Below, in pieces: positions 63,481 through 64,000 of a DNA stretch of 64,000 bases. A program made the position numbers and the translations under genes. Every line of letters begins with the position of its first letter. Position 1 is the first letter of the stretch. The notes under the pieces are model-generated. The model had not been told where the DNA came from and searched no databases. It saw only the letters and a list, made by a program, of their open reading frames with translations. This stretch comes from Zanthoxylum bungeanum (Eukaryota; Streptophyta; Magnoliopsida; Sapindales; Rutaceae), in assembly GCA_019454045.1 (NCBI GenBank), contig SKCR01036770.1, forward strand, positions 363,862 to 427,861. Reading direction: 5' to 3'.

Positions 63481-63722
63481 TCAGGCTCCGTCCGGCCGGG
63501 CCCGCAAAGTGGAGGCCCGGCTCGGGCTTGGGCCTGAGCCGGACCTAGCACATTAAGTCCGGGCTTAATAAATTATATATGTATATAAATATTTATATAA
63601 TTAATTAAAAATATATTTAATTTTTATGAATAAAAACCGGGCCGGATAAAGCCCGGCCCGAGCCCATACCAAAAAAATTCTTATCGGGTAAGTCCGGGCC
63701 TGGCCCGACCCATTGCCACTCT
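63481..63722. repeat. GC-rich inverted-repeat unit, MITE-like
   Basis: Two GC-rich arms full of GGCCCGG/CCGGGCC (about 63481-63565 and 63635-63722) face each other across an AT-rich centre. This arrangement is common in short non-autonomous plant repeats. Target duplications and the family were not established. Confidence 0.6.
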
Positions 63723-63785
63723 TAATTTCAATCCTCAAAAGATGGCTCCTCTCTCCTTGCATATATTGTTTTAAAAATTAGACCA

Positions 63786-63810
63786 ATATATATATATATA
63801 TATATATATA
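63786..63810 (+). repeat. (AT)n microsatellite
   Basis: About 12 AT units. Confidence 0.95.
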
Positions 63811-64000
63811 AACAATCATTAATCTATATCTATTATAATACAGAGATATTTCTTACATTCATCTTTACACAAATCAGACTCTCCCTCTTTTAAGGAAATT
63901 CAATCAATGCGGGCATCACAGTTGAGAAGCTGAAAGAGTTTGGTGATTTGGATTTAATTCCATGTGATAATTACTTCAAATAATTTAGTTTTTTTTTTTT
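63811..64000. other. Window end, nothing recognised
   Basis: AT-rich, no coding signal seen; it ends in a T run. Confidence 0.4.

Overview
This is nuclear DNA of a flowering plant, probably a dicot. It is AT-rich and mostly layered LTR retrotransposons, with two intact-looking host genes: an intron-less AMT1-type ammonium transporter (36065-37540, minus) and an eight-exon TTC4/CNS1-type HSP70/HSP90 co-chaperone (59977-62877, minus). No bacterial-type operons, CRISPR arrays or rRNA/tRNA genes were seen. The species cannot be named from the sequence.

Layout. 1-5515: Ty1/copia element 1 (minus), cut by the window edge, inserted in the 3' LTR of copia element 2 (5516-12909, minus). 13260-35813: an old Ty3/gypsy element of Tat type (minus), split by a stack of insertions. 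These are a 2.6-kb solo LTR (15095-17689, TSD GACAC) and a second solo LTR (17735-31614, TSD CTACT). The second solo LTR itself holds a 1.9-kb LTR-like unit (18225-20100, TSD GTGAT) and a complete copia-like element (21945-31327, TSD GTCGA). Removing these layers restores the gypsy reading frame across the junctions, so the order of events can be read directly.

36065-37540: AMT1, with the gypsy 5' LTR about 250 bp past its stop codon and copia element 3 (38257-44623, plus) about 0.7 kb upstream of its start. 44624-45340: AT-rich spacer with two strong hairpins. About 45340-58568: copia element 4 (plus), whose gag is split by a non-autonomous gypsy-like element 5 (46521-53180, TSD GCAAT). Element 5 has lost pol and instead carries a long antisense reading frame that I do not recognise. 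56628-59912: the element 4 LTR, a primer-binding site, then a 1.3-kb inverted copy of the LTR that ends about 65 bp past the TTC4 stop codon. 59977-64000: TTC4 gene with a probable U12-type AT-AC intron and an intronic SINE, followed by a GC-rich MITE-like repeat.

The two host genes have no evident functional link. All retrotransposon coding regions carry frameshifts or stops and are annotated as pseudogenes. Names of lineages are from motif recognition only, with no database search.
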